DNA of 64,000 bases, taken from assembly GCF_032854445.1 (NCBI RefSeq), contig NC_088304.1, positions 3,350,001-3,414,000 on the forward strand, read 5' to 3'. Below, in pieces: positions 1 to 11,560 of the stretch. The stretch is from Liolophura sinensis (Eukaryota > Mollusca > Polyplacophora > Chitonida > Chitonidae). The notes under the pieces are model-generated. The model was not told where the DNA came from and made no database searches. It worked only from the letters and a program-made list of their open reading frames with translations. The number at the start of each line of letters is the position of its first letter. Position 1 is the first letter of the stretch. Position numbers and translations under genes: made by a program.

Positions 1-2884
1 TCATGGCTTGTGAATGCTATGCTTGTTGTCTCCCTGTGTAAGTCTCGTCATCTCGCGAGATAATGTGCTGTGTAATACGATCCTCTTTAAGCGTCCCTCC
101 ATGCGCCATTCACGGGCGGTGTACCGTGTAACACTACGCAACAAAAAAGAGGTCAGAGTTTGAGGCACCTGCCTTCACCCTGCACCCAGTGCCCTGGTAA
201 TTCCTGAATAAATTTGACAATGGCAAACAAGTTTCTTTTCAAGAACCTTTCATTTCGACAGGTATCGGTTACTGTTTTATTCAACAGATCTGACGAGTGT
301 GGGACAAATTTCTAAATTATATAGCAATTCGACACCTAGGTTACCTATGTTGATACGAGCTCTGTATCCACAACGGAGCCCTGTCATTGTTCAAACCTCG
401 TTCATGGGGGATTATTGGCGTGAAAGGAAGGATTATGGGGTGTGGGAGCCGCTAAATGCATGATAAAAAAAGTATCGAATTTCCCGATTTCCTAGTTGTC
501 ATAACCAAGAAGAAAAATGTATATTCTCTAACCCAAATACTATATGCCAGTATTTGTTAAATGTATGTAACAAGTTTCCTTTAATAAACATAAAAACGTA
601 CAGCAAAATCCATGACAATATCATGACAATATACAAAGTTATACTTTCACATTTAGGCCTAACGCTTTTATACAGACAAGACAGCTGATAAATATGTACA
701 CGTCAGGCTGAATATCTTACATGCGGTATGTCTTTTCAAGGATATGTGAAGTGTACAAGCACACAGAGATGAAATTAATTCAGAAATTCTTATTTTAGAA
801 TGTTTGTAAAAAAAGGAACGTGTAAAATCATTTTTTTTCCTGTTAAAACCGCTGTATATGTACATCAGCGGTAATTTCTATACTTAATCATTCACGACAA
901 TACTGCTTGCAGATATGTTCACTTTGAAAAAGAAAACTGTGAAAAGACACAAGTTTTTCCAGCATGCTCAATCTTTGATTTTTGTCTGACTCTGCCTTCC
1001 ATGTTTCGAATAACACACCAAGAAAAAAATCTGATAATAATAATAACGCTAACTGTAAGTGGTTCAGGCACTCGTTGACTACATTCCCTATCAATAATGC
1101 TTACATTATACCCTTAACACAACACATCTGATTTTCAGAATATTCAACTAGACTACCTTGCAAAGGAAGGCAAATACTAGGAAAATATCTTTTTTCTTTA
1201 TAGATAGTTGTCATTGGAAACTATGAGCACCATGAAAGTTAAGAAGTATTTATGCAAAAATTGTGAACGGATATCACCGTACGTGGGACAAGCACGGATA
1301 ATGAGCGTTTCTTCAAAGGTCATATCAGCGTGGAATGGAAGAGGCAGAATAGACATGAAGAAAACAGGTATCACCAAACTATTCTGACAATCGATCAGTG
1401 ATTGATTGGTTTCATTCTTAAAACGCAAATGTTAGATTTTCAAAATGTTCTAACCGTCATAATGATACAATGTGTAAAATGTTGTAAAATGTGAGTACTA
1501 ACATTTTAAAATGTCATGCAGTTTAATGCATGATTGTTTACTAGTTACATTACACGGCATTATGTAATATTTGCAATGCAAAACGCATCATAAAGGTGTG
1601 AAACACAACACCTGCATGAATTGTTTATTTGACTATTCAAATAATTTTTATCTTTAGATTACAGCATAGTCTTAGAGTTTTGTGAAGTGTTAAAGTAATT
1701 GTTCATGTAATAGTATAGATACATTGTGCACACGTATCTTGAATTTAACTTCATTGAAGTTATATACAACATTTCATTTCAGTTTTTAAAAGTTTTGTAA
1801 TTAATTTGGCAGGACCAAAAACAAAACAATCATCATGTCAATACACCGACATATCATTCAATTCCATGGCTGGAAATGTCGTATGAAATATGAAATTTAA
1901 TAACTGAATTCAGTAGGAAACGCTGCATCAACATGACTTGACAAATATCCTCGGCCATGTATATTCATTTAATATCAGCGCTGCACAGTTTCACTCGAAA
2001 CTGAAACTCTAAAATGAGCTATGCATTTTGTTTAACTTGTTTCCTGATTCCCAAGGATTGTGCTTTGATCGATCCATTGTAAATTAATGAGGTCCATTGG
2101 ACGTCTTGAAAAATAGCAACGCATCTGCGCATCTCACGTGAATCAAAGTTCATAAAGACAAGAAGTTAACCTCCGCAATAGCCACGCTGTTCGTCAAGCC
2201 TGGGAAGCCAACAGTCAAATGGATAATATCCATGATAGGCCTCAAGGCTAGAAACTAATCCACGATTGCTTTGGAAGGGACAAAAAACGCAGTAAGCAAT
2301 AATGTATAAGGGATCATTGCAAATAGATGGAAACAAGGTTTTATTATGAATTATTTGCTTCGCCTGCGCCATCGGGTCCACGAAAAAGGCTTCGGGCTTT
2401 GCTTTCTCTGGCACGTCTTTCCTGTGCCCAGCACAAGGACTTATACTAATTTAATCTGCCTATTCCTAATCGGCACCCGTAAATTTTTAATCTGTTGATC
2501 ACTATCAAAACCTTAGGCGATTCTATTTTCTGGAAGTTACTGCCGCGGAGGACGAAGTTGGTGAGGCAAGAAAACCGCGCTTTAAATCCCACATGAAAGA
2601 CGGTTAAGGCTTTGAAAGTGGCCACTAGCTTTGCCACTTTATAACGCTGCAGGTGGTAATGGCCAAAATGCCTTCAAGCCTGTCACGTAAGCCTACTGTT
2701 CAATCGTTAAGAACAAAAGCTATGTACATTAAATTTGACGAAAGCTTAATATATTTGTGCAATAATAATAACAATAAATCATAGTTTATCGCAATATTTT
2801 CGTCTCCATTTATGAAATGCCACGTTAAAAATGAATGAAGTTCATTAGCTAAATAAATTATAAACAAGACTAAATATGGCATAG
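1..2884. other. presumed Tbx2/3 intron 2, no gene seen
   Basis: AT-rich unique sequence with only short open frames. It contains AGGTGTGA at 1594-1601 and AACACCT at 1607-1613, inverted T-box-type half-sites. I looked on the minus strand for the third T-box exon and did not find it. Confidence 0.5.
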
Positions 2885-3125
2885 AGAATAAAATCAGAGC
2901 AGCGACGACGGTGTAATAGTTGGCAACTGGTCACACGTAACCGGTGAAATACGGCTACAGCATAGAGAAAAACCAGAGCAGAGACGGGAGTGTGATAGTT
3001 GGCAACTGGTCACACGCAACCGGTGAAATACGGTTACAGCACAGAGAGTGAAACCAGAGGCAGTGTGGTAGCTGTCAAATGGTCACACGTAGCCGGTGAA
3101 ATCCGGTCTCTTGTCAATTTACCTC
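2885..3125 (-). repeat. three partial tandem copies of the ~200-bp repeat
   Basis: A segment of about 75-79 bases (GAGCAGCGACGACGGTG ... GGCAACTGGTCACACGTAAC ... CGGTGAAATACGG) occurs three times in a row at 2929, 3008 and 3081 (GGTCACACG anchors). The last is followed by CTTGTCAATTTACCTCAGCC, which continues the family sequence. This is internal tandem duplication of one end of the dispersed repeat. Confidence 0.6.
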
Positions 3126-6021
3126 AGCCACAGGTAAGTTTTCATACGACATTGGTGCCACAAAAATGACCGATATGTTGGAATATTGACTGGCCGATAG
3201 TTTGGTCCTAGAATGACTCAAGAAGCTGATGGAGTGATTTTTAAAAAAAATGAAAGTTGGAATAGTACTGATCTATACCCTCTGTATATCATTATATATA
3301 GCAACTGAGGGTGGCGTCGTATCTGGTGGCTTAACAAACATTGCCTTTCTATTGGTCCATCTATATCAATGATTGTCTATATGTTCCCTCTGTGTGTTGA
3401 GAAGGATGGTTTAGAGAGTTCCTCATCGCCTTACCTATTTATCTCACATAGAAAGTGTAACGCACTGTTGTTGAGACAATACACGCCTGTATAGATGAAA
3501 ACAGCTTCAGTGGAACAGACAAGATTCTAAATCGATCGGAGAGAGTTTGCTATATACAATTAATGCATGTATAACGTTTTCTGTGTAGTGTAAGCGTTTC
3601 CAGGAACCGTCCAACCTTCACTGAGTTCACGTGTACCTAGGTGTAATGGGTTATAATTTTAACGTGACGTACATAAAGATTCCAAACATTATTACTGTCT
3701 TATCGGTCTCTATTTTCACATGGTTATACAGTTTAATACACCTGAATGCAAATAACAGGCTTTAAGTCTGATTTTGTGGAGAAACAGTTACGTTCCTCTG
3801 ATCCAAAATATATTTTTGTAAAACAAAGACATATTCTTTATAAAGAATTTATTTTGGCCTTTTAAGCAGCTATTGCTATACAGAAGATACAGTAGCTTAA
3901 AGAGCATCACCTATAGGCGTAGACAGGTAAATAGGCTTTATATATTAACTTACCAACCAACTTTTCAACAGGGTATTAGCCAGAAATTTGCAAGATTTTC
4001 AGCGTGATGAAATAACAACCGTATCCTATATACCAATAACAAATAATATGGCCTGGAGTGGGTTAAAATGAAATAAAATTAAAGAACTCAAAACAGGCAA
4101 AGAAAAAAATAATCAGAAAAAAAGCCAGTGAAACTGCTGAAATCTAAGGCGAACTGGACGGACCATCTTTGTAATGATGGATGCCACTTAGGTGAATTCC
4201 GGTCGTTGTATTATTAGTTTCTCTTTTGGACGAATTTCTTGTGACACCACAGTTCAGCGTCTAGTCAAGCACATAAAAAACTGCTGCAACATTAATTGGG
4301 GTTTTTTCTATGAAATACCAAGTATCATCGACGCTTAAGAATGGCCCCAATAGATCACCCCTGGAATTGAAACATTTTGATGGATTTTCTCCATGTAAAA
4401 CAAAATCCTGGAAAAAAATAAACACGAAGACCGATTTGGGTATACTTTACAGTGGCCTTTCCACTGATACATTATGTACATTTTTGTTTCCTTTCATTTG
4501 AAGGACACCAACAAGTACCTGGAAATGACATTTTTCCAACCAACTTTGTACGCCATTAATTTTAAAAAGCAAATGACGCATTTGTAAAGTCAAATTCACA
4601 ATCGGCACTGTTACCGAATAAACTGAATGGCTTCAGTTCGCAATGTAGACCAACAATCAAGCACAAAACCACCAACAGCGCTGGTATATTTATATAAAAT
4701 TAGAATTATGATGACATCACCATGCTTTGCCTCAGTGTTGTTTTTACCCACCGAGTTGATTATGTAGAGCATGGTGGAGTCAAGTTTTACAACCCATAAT
4801 TTTCTTCATCACGCGACAAATTTGCCACCCTACATTTTCCTGGATGTTAAAGAGAAATTGGCTTAGTCACGTTATATTGTTAGATTCGTTTCAACGCGTT
4901 TTGCTCGAAATATTACACCATAACGTGGATATTTACAGATATTCTGTTACCCTCATCAGTAAAAATGCCGATCATTATCCAAATTATGGCGGTGGTTTAA
5001 TATGGTGAGCATATCTGATGGCAGACAAACGGGCAACTTTTGACGCTACTTTCGGAATACACCCTTCTGAGCTGACACATCACGTGCAAAATTATATGTG
5101 CCAATGAATACGCCATCTTGAATTGTCTCACGATATGAGTCTAGTTTTTCCTATATAGACTGTCACATGACGCCTGTCGCGTAGACATGGGTCTCTTTTC
5201 CTTGAAATACATTGTGTGTTAGGAAGCTAACAATGCTGAAAACTACCCCTACTTTTCACAATCTGCTCCCAAATTGAAAAATGCTTAATGCAATATAAAG
5301 GCAAAATTAAAGAAATTGAAAACAAAAATAAAGCGATATGTCAAATTATAAATGAAAACAAACTAACGGACATCTTCATCAAGAAAATATTACCTTGTGC
5401 AGAGAGTCAAACACGGGCCGATTCCACACGCAAAACCAGTTTTGACTCATTAAATGGAAATTTAAAACTTCAATATTTTGCATAACTTAAGTCCTTAGAA
5501 CTTCAAGTTGGGACATATTAGTCAGAACATGGCTCCTTCGACGTGTTCTCAATTTTAAAACCAAGGGTATAGAAATTAGCAGTAGAAGCAAATCTAAAAT
5601 TTTACTTTAAGTCACAAGCTGGCTTAGTGGGCTACATGCCTTAGATAATGTAACAGATAGTCTAATTCTTACCTTGTGTTAGCACACATACGTATATCGT
5701 GTCATCCACAGAGAGACAATTTGGAAACAATGTACAGTTCGACTGTTCGACTCCTTATCCTTGCCTGATCTCTCCTAATTTCTTAGTTATTTTTGTTTGT
5801 TTTAGTTCTTCGGTGGCTTTTGTTAAACGTCGTTTGGAAATTGGTCTGTTAAACATTTACCCGACACATCTATTATGGTTGACGACTGCTGTACGAATGT
5901 CTGTTTCGTGGAAGAGATCCTATAAGGCTTTAAAGTTCTTAGAACTTGTAGGAGGCGCCATTGTTCACGTCATCGAATACCCAAACCAACATTTTCTTTT
6001 GCGACTGGTTTTAATGAATTA
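3126..6021. other. presumed intron 2, no gene seen
   Basis: AT-rich and unique. The 107-codon open stretch at 5699-6022 begins at GTG, has no motif and is not supported as a gene. 6246-7019 is likewise featureless AT-rich sequence. Confidence 0.5.
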
Positions 6022-6245
6022 AAGCCATACTTCACATGCGGTATTTCCTGTTTGCCGTCGCAATTAATGTCGCATTTTCAGCTTTTCCAAATACCGCCAT
6101 ACTTCACATGCAATATTTTCCCTTTGCCGTCGCAATTAATGTCGCATTTTCAATTTTTCCAAATACCGCCATACTTTATATGCAGTATTTCCCCTTTGCG
6201 GTCGCAATTAATGTCGCATTTTCAGCTGTTCTAAATACCTCCGTA
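6022..6245. repeat. three-copy ~72-bp tandem repeat
   Basis: Anchors CCATACTT recur at 6024, 6097 and 6169, each followed by TTTGCCGTCGCAATTAATGT or a one-base variant. Any open frame across it comes from the repeat. Confidence 0.85.
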
Positions 6246-7017
6246 TTTCACAAGTGTAGCCCTACTCCAACTAGTATAGTATATAAACTTAAGCTTTTAC
6301 ATGTACAGTCGTGCTATAGCCTTTATAATCAACAGAAAAAAATCGATTTGTGGAGAATGTATAGAGAGAGCGGGCGCTCAAACACTTATCAGTATACACT
6401 TCCTTATCTATGATCTGTTAATAATGTCACAAAAAGGAAGCGTTTCCTGTTTGTTTTGAAATTGGTACTAAATTAGACCTGATACGTGAAATACCTCTGC
6501 CAGGTCACAGCTCAAACACGCTTTCAAATGAGTAGAGAAATCCGCCGAGTTTCATAATTAAGTTTTAAAAATTGAGTTTTTGTATGTGAATTCATGCAGC
6601 GGTTGTCTTTCATTTAATTATTTAATTAAACATAGCTTTATTTGGCCATGTAACGATATAGAGGGGTGTGTTGTTTGATTGTTTAATTAAAAGAACTGTT
6701 TAATTAAAACACAGTCTCGAACATACGCCTAGGTCATAAGTTGTCTTAAAAAATCGGACTTTGTATGTTAATCCTGAATCTTAATCTGATAAACTCATGG
6801 AAAAGAAATTCTCAAAGAATTTATTAAAACTAACGAGGATTTTATGTAAATGAATTATTATCGTAGGTGCTGCTCGCTTTTCAACAAAGAGCAAATTGGC
6901 GCCATGTCTACAAACAGTTATAGAATAAATCATAAATCATGTCGTGTCTTCAGACTATGAAATTCACCTTTATAAGAATTCCGGTTCCAGAGATGACATT
7001 TTATGAGAAAGCAATAG

Positions 7018-7153
<136 letters not shown>

Positions 7154-7635
7154 TTTAATTAAAAAACATCGATCAAATATAATTACACGTTTGTTAAGAA
7201 TTTTAGATTTCGGTTAGCTTTTGTCGTTATAGTTTCATGAAATATGGCTACCTGCATATCCACATTTGCTACATTCACATACAATGTATATGTTGTACTA
7301 AGCAATGAAAACCAGGAATATATTGAGAATCGGAATCCGAACTAACGAACGTGGCACCTACGCATATCAATTAAATCGCTAGGACACACTATCAAACCCT
7401 ACCTTGCACAGGGAATGTGTATATTTTTCTCGCTCTCACTGTTTGTGTCTTTTTATGAACGGCAACATTCACATCTTTAGGTCACAGGTAGAAAAGTTTG
7501 TCAATAACTTGCCAAAGGTCGATGATTTACGCCGACCACTGAGATTTCCTGCACCTGTGGCACTGGTAAAAGTTAGCCCTCAATATAACACTGACTGATC
7601 TTCTCATATATTTGACAAGGGCTCTCTCACTTCTT

Positions 7636-7763
7636 CACTTACTGAGTCAATCACTTACTGAGTCAATCACTTACTGACTCAATCACTTACTGACTCAATC
7701 ACTTACTGACTCAATCACTTACTAACTCAATCACTTACTGACTCAATCACTTACTGACTCAAT
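7636..7763. repeat. eight 16-bp units, seven with an AP-1 consensus site
   Basis: Exactly eight units of CACTTACTGACTCAAT. Units 1 and 2 carry TGAGTCA, units 3, 4, 5, 7 and 8 carry TGACTCA, and unit 6 is broken (TAACTCA). TGASTCA is the AP-1 (Fos/Jun) consensus and is also a half-site context for Maf/CNC factors. Regulatory use is inferred only. Confidence 0.95.
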
Positions 7764-7897
7764 CGTCAAGGAATGGAGGCTTCCGTTAATTATCGATACA
7801 TGTACCTTGTAAAGACATGGCTTTTGTTTCGGTTGAATCGAAGGAGGTTAGTATCAACACCTCCCATCTATATCCTCAAGGCTTCTATAACCTTTAC

Positions 7898-8405
7898 CTA
7901 CCGACTCAATCGACAAGGGCTAATTGAGTTAGACCGACTTTTCTGATCGATGAAGGCTAACTTTTACCTACTTACTGAATCGATGTTTAATGTTTTAATT
8001 ATATCAATTGCTTGATCACCATGAGCTGATTTCCACTTTCCCATTGAATCAGTAAGGACTGATTTTTACTTTCCCACTGAATCGATACAGGCAGATTTTT
8101 TACTTTCCAAATGCATCAGTAAAGCCCAAGTTTTATTTTCCCACTGAATCGATACAGGCTGATTTTCACTTTCCCACTGAATCGACCCAGGCTGATTTTT
8201 ACTTTCCCACTAAATCTTTCCGACTGAATTTATTGATCAGGGTTGATTTTACTGCTCCACTGGATGGTTAAGGACTGACGTTTATTTTCCCACCAAATCG
8301 ACAAGGACAGATTTTACTGTCTCACTGAATCGATAAGGACTGACTTTTACCTTCCCACTGAATCGGTAAGGTTCATTTTTAGACTCCCACTGAATTGATA
8401 TGGTC
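7898..8405. repeat. degenerate ~33-58-bp tandem repeat
   Basis: CCCACTGAATCGATACAGGC or a variant, followed by TGATTTTTACTTT, recurs about a dozen times with many substitutions. The composition is related to the neighbouring 16-bp array (ACTGAATC against ACTCAATC), suggesting an older layer of the same locus. Confidence 0.75.
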
Positions 8406-8546
8406 ATGTGGGTGGATGTGGGTTTCTTCCGGGCTTTGTCTGTTTTGGCCCTACCATAATTCGTTTATTTCCTTTATTTGGGCTTGGTCCAACGTTTTAC
8501 TTTGTATGTGAGGCTGAAGTTCGTACATATACTTTCTTTGGTAATG

Positions 8547-8588
8547 AGGTAAGTCTAATCAGGTAAGTCTAATCAGGTAAGTCTAATA
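8547..8588. repeat. three-copy 14-bp tandem repeat
   Basis: AGGTAAGTCTAATC occurs three times in a row. Each unit contains a perfect plus-strand splice donor string AGGTAAGT, which is probably incidental. Confidence 0.9.
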
Positions 8589-9097
8589 AAACACAATAAC
8601 ACATTGTTAGTATAGCAGTTGTTACGTTTTTCATTTTAAGTTTAATTTATTTCATTAATGTTTATTTGATTTATTTACATTTTTAATCGACCTGTACTGT
8701 CGGCGGTCAGATTTATGGGTGCAGGAAAGAACTTCGCCCTAACCATAAAACGCTCAAAACCAACAACTGAAAAGGTCACTGTAGTAAACCCACAAATAAT
8801 GCTTACGACGCAGTAGTTTGATCGGATTATGTGACCATGTAACCACCAGCATCAACCTTATCTCTGCGACAGTACATGCAGGTTGCTAAGGACTTCCATG
8901 CGCAGGCGCGATGGTAGGCCGAGATAAGGGGAGCAGGAGGAGATAGGTTAGAAATGGAACCAGATTGGCATGAAATGATCTCTACCGAGATAACATCGAA
9001 ATATCAATTATTGACGTGAGGAAATCCAGGACATGCATGTCGCGATTTAACTTTGCCGTTCAGTTTCTAAGTACCGTATTCGTTTGTTTCCCCGAGG

Positions 9098-9268
9098 ATG
9101 GCGTCCAGGCAATACTTTCAACGTACACACGATGAAGGGAAAAACCCTGGTTCGGTGAAATATCCAAAGGGCTTTACGGTTGGATCTTATAACAATTTGT
9201 ACAAATGTTGCATCGAACTTTTAAAAACAAACACTAATATTGTCGATATATATCTGAATGTAAATAAC
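9098..9268 (+). CDS. candidate first coding exon of an unrecognised gene
   Basis: A 57-codon frame starts at ATG 9098 in a purine context (CCGAGGATGGCG) and ends exactly at a perfect GTAAGT donor at 9269, phase 0. The peptide begins MASRQYFQRTHDEGKNPGSV and is hydrophilic with no signal peptide; I do not recognise it. Upstream, at 8856-8929, are an inverted pair of GATA-type sites (CCTTATCTC and GAGATAAGG) with a near-match to an NRF1 site between them, which is promoter-like. A good phase-0 acceptor (TTTCTTTTTCAG) lies at 9628, followed by a short open stretch. It lies in presumed Tbx2/3 intron 2 on the opposite strand. It could be a nested gene, a lineage-specific gene, a pseudogene or chance. 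Confidence 0.28.
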
Positions 9269-9628
9269 GTAAGTAGCCTATAGTTAAATGTCTAAATACA
9301 ACTATCACTGCAAGTGACAGACGGTTTGGGTACTTCTAATGTATCGCCATTGATGACATAACCCGGCACCGTGAGACCAGATGCGGTAAAAGCACAATTT
9401 ATTGAAGATACAATTTTCCTGTTCCCTTCCAAAAAAAAATTGAGTGTTAAACAAATGTGTTGATTTTTTAAACCGACCTAACTGTGAGGGATTATGGGAG
9501 ATTTTATCAGTCTGTTTGTGTACGTTGAAGTAATACTTGATAGACAGCTGTAACTTAAAATAATACTATTGAAGATAACCTTTGTTGTTTTTAATACAAT
9601 ATTGCAGCTATTTTTGTTTCTTTTTCAG

Positions 9629-9763
9629 CAAGTGTGTCCTCAAATTTTTTACATGTTAAATTGCAAATGTTACATTCTGATATTGGTGAGATATGAAAGC
9701 CTTATCATTCATTCATTGCGACCAATCATTGGAGAAGCTAAATTACGCTACCCTTTCGTATGA
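9629..9763 (+). CDS. candidate second exon following the 9098 exon
   Basis: After a pyrimidine-rich acceptor ending at 9628, the frame in phase with the 9098-9268 exon stays open from QVCPQIFYMLNCKCY to a TGA at 9761. A possible internal donor, TTG|GTGAGA, lies at 9686 and would give a 57-base exon. The peptide is cysteine-containing and hydrophobic, and I do not recognise it. The support is only the matching splice phase and the acceptor quality. This could equally be a chance match in AT-rich intron. Confidence 0.15.
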   Translation, partial: QVCPQIFYMLNCKCYILILVRYESLIIHSLRPIIGEAKLRYPFV

Positions 9764-9890
9764 ACAGGATTGGACACATCAGTGAATATTTTATGATTCA
9801 GTAAATATGACAATGATAAACATTATCATGGGCTTATAGCAAATTTTCCACATCCACCTATTGAACAAAATGACCCAGGACTAAAATTAA

Positions 9891-10121
9891 AACTGTTTTG
9901 GAATAGCTTCCGATATAAATGGCAAATGCGAAGGAAAATTTTCCACGGTTGGAATGGCACTCGTTGACAATGGTTATAGGTCCCATACATGTGTTGGAGT
10001 TAGTGAGAAAACCGGGTTAGATGGGTATAGAATTCAATACTCACGCTTGGAAAATGTCCTGGGCCACTTATGGGAGACGAAAATATCCATTTCTGTAAAA
10101 ATATTTGAAAGAAGACTATAG
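9891..10121 (+). pseudogene. protein-like open frame without a start (exon or gene relic)
   Basis: A frame runs from just after a TAA at 9888 to a TAG at 10119-10121. It reads like ordinary globular protein (GIASDINGKCEGKFSTVGMA, then DNGYRSHTCVGVSEKTGLDG) and is not low complexity. Another frame just upstream, about 9797-9966, also reads protein-like (PPIEQNDPGLKLKLFWNSFR), so a frameshift between two pieces of one old coding region is possible. No family is recognised, and no consistent splice phase links it to the 9098 or 9629 candidates. Best read as part of a decayed gene or mobile element until transcripts say otherwise. Confidence 0.22.
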
Positions 10122-10654
10122 AATTTTGAGTTTGCCTAATAACAGAACGTTTTCCTATTGCTTGTAACGATCTCACCGACATTCTGAAGTCTGTATAGCA
10201 AATGTACGAGTGGTTGAAAATTTCCCACCGCCATAGTTATGTTATTTCATATCTGTGCTGAAATTAGGTAAAAGTGATTTTGTTTATAAGAATAACGAAG
10301 TAATCAAACAGATATTTCAGTACCGCTTGTTACTCACGGACCGTGTGATTCAACCCCACGGCCCTGTCGTAACGAACATAACATTTCACATTTGTTTCCC
10401 CCTCAAATGAAGTATATAATCTTCAAAGAGGTTTTCAAATTTTCGCCATCACCTGAAATAGGACAAATATTCATAGCTTGGCATTCCTGTTGTAACAGGT
10501 CACATATACATAATATATATATTATATAATTAACAATTTCCTGGAACAATATAATTAGTGCAGTAAGTGGTGTAAAATGCAAAAAATGAAGCATTTGAAT
10601 TAAGTGACGAATACATCAAAATCCGAAAATTTTAATTTAACTGGAAGCGAATTT

Positions 10655-10741
10655 ATATATTAATTTGATTGGTGTTTTACGCTTTACTCCAGTATATTTC
10701 ACTTATACGACTGCGGTCAGCATTACGGTGGGAAGAAACAG
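10655..10741 (-). mobile_element. SINE 3'-domain fragment
   Basis: It has the tail-side sequence ATTTGATTGGTGTTTTACGC followed by TATACGACTGCGGTCAGCAT and GTGGGAAGAAAC. The head and central part are missing. It lies in presumed intron 2. Confidence 0.65.
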
Positions 10742-11149
10742 GCTTACAATACTGGGACTATCTCGTCAAATTGTAAAAAAAATTTAAGTTTTTGCTATAG
10801 TGCTTAATGTTAGAAAAAATTTCAGCGCTTTCTACATGACACACTCTTGGAAACACCTCCCAGACTGGAATATTTACATGTGTAAGCTTACTTCCACGTG
10901 AAAGCAACGATGTGAAACTAAAACGACCATCCAGAATACGAATGTAAAAGTCCATATGTGTTACGGGTGTAAACATTTTGTCTGGTGACAGGAAAACGGA
11001 GATAAAACTGTACATGTTATATTCATTACTTTGCTTATTAGAAATCTGGTGCGATTTTCTAAGCTACAGTGGTGACAGAGCAAGGTATCCTTCCCGAAGG
11101 ATAGTTATAGGTTAACGTAATTATAAGTCCTAAGGCAACAAGTTATTGT

Positions 11150-11560
11150 GTTTCTAAGAGAAGGCAACAGCGCCTGTATGTATCTAAGAGAAGACAACAG
11201 TGTTTGTATGTATCTAAGAGAAGACAGCAGTGTCTGTATGTATCTAAGAGAAGACAACAGTGTCTGTACGTATCTAAGAGAAGACAACAGTGTCTGTATG
11301 TATCTAAGAGAAGACAACAGTGTCTGTATGTATCTAAGAGAAGACAACAGTGTCTGTATGTATCCAAGAGAAGACAACAGTGTCTGTACGTATCTAAGAG
11401 AAGGCAACAATGTCTGCCTGTCTCCAAAGAGAAGGCAACAGTGTCTGTATGTCTCAAAGTGAAGGCGTGCATGTCTCCGAAGAGAAGGCAAGAGTGCCTG
11501 TATATATCGGAGAGAAGGCGACAGTGTCGGCATGTCTCTGAAGTAGGCAACAAGACATGT
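11150..11560. repeat. 30-bp minisatellite
   Basis: Units of AAGACAACAGTGTCTGTATG plus TATCTAAGAG, near-perfect from 11153 to about 11402, then increasingly degenerate. Because 30 is ten codons and the unit lacks stops, frames stay open on both strands (YLREDNSVCM, HCCLLLDTYR). These are not genes on present evidence. Confidence 0.95.

Noticed and set aside
5699-6022. 107-codon plus-strand frame
   Set aside because: It begins at GTG, has no domain and lies in AT-rich intron.
7636-7763. CRISPR-like regular repeats (also considered for the 45-, 58- and 97-bp arrays)
   Set aside because: The units are contiguous, with no unique spacers, and the DNA is eukaryotic.
8547-8588. Three consecutive plus-strand splice donor strings
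   Set aside because: They are by-products of a 14-bp tandem repeat and lie on the strand opposite the known gene.
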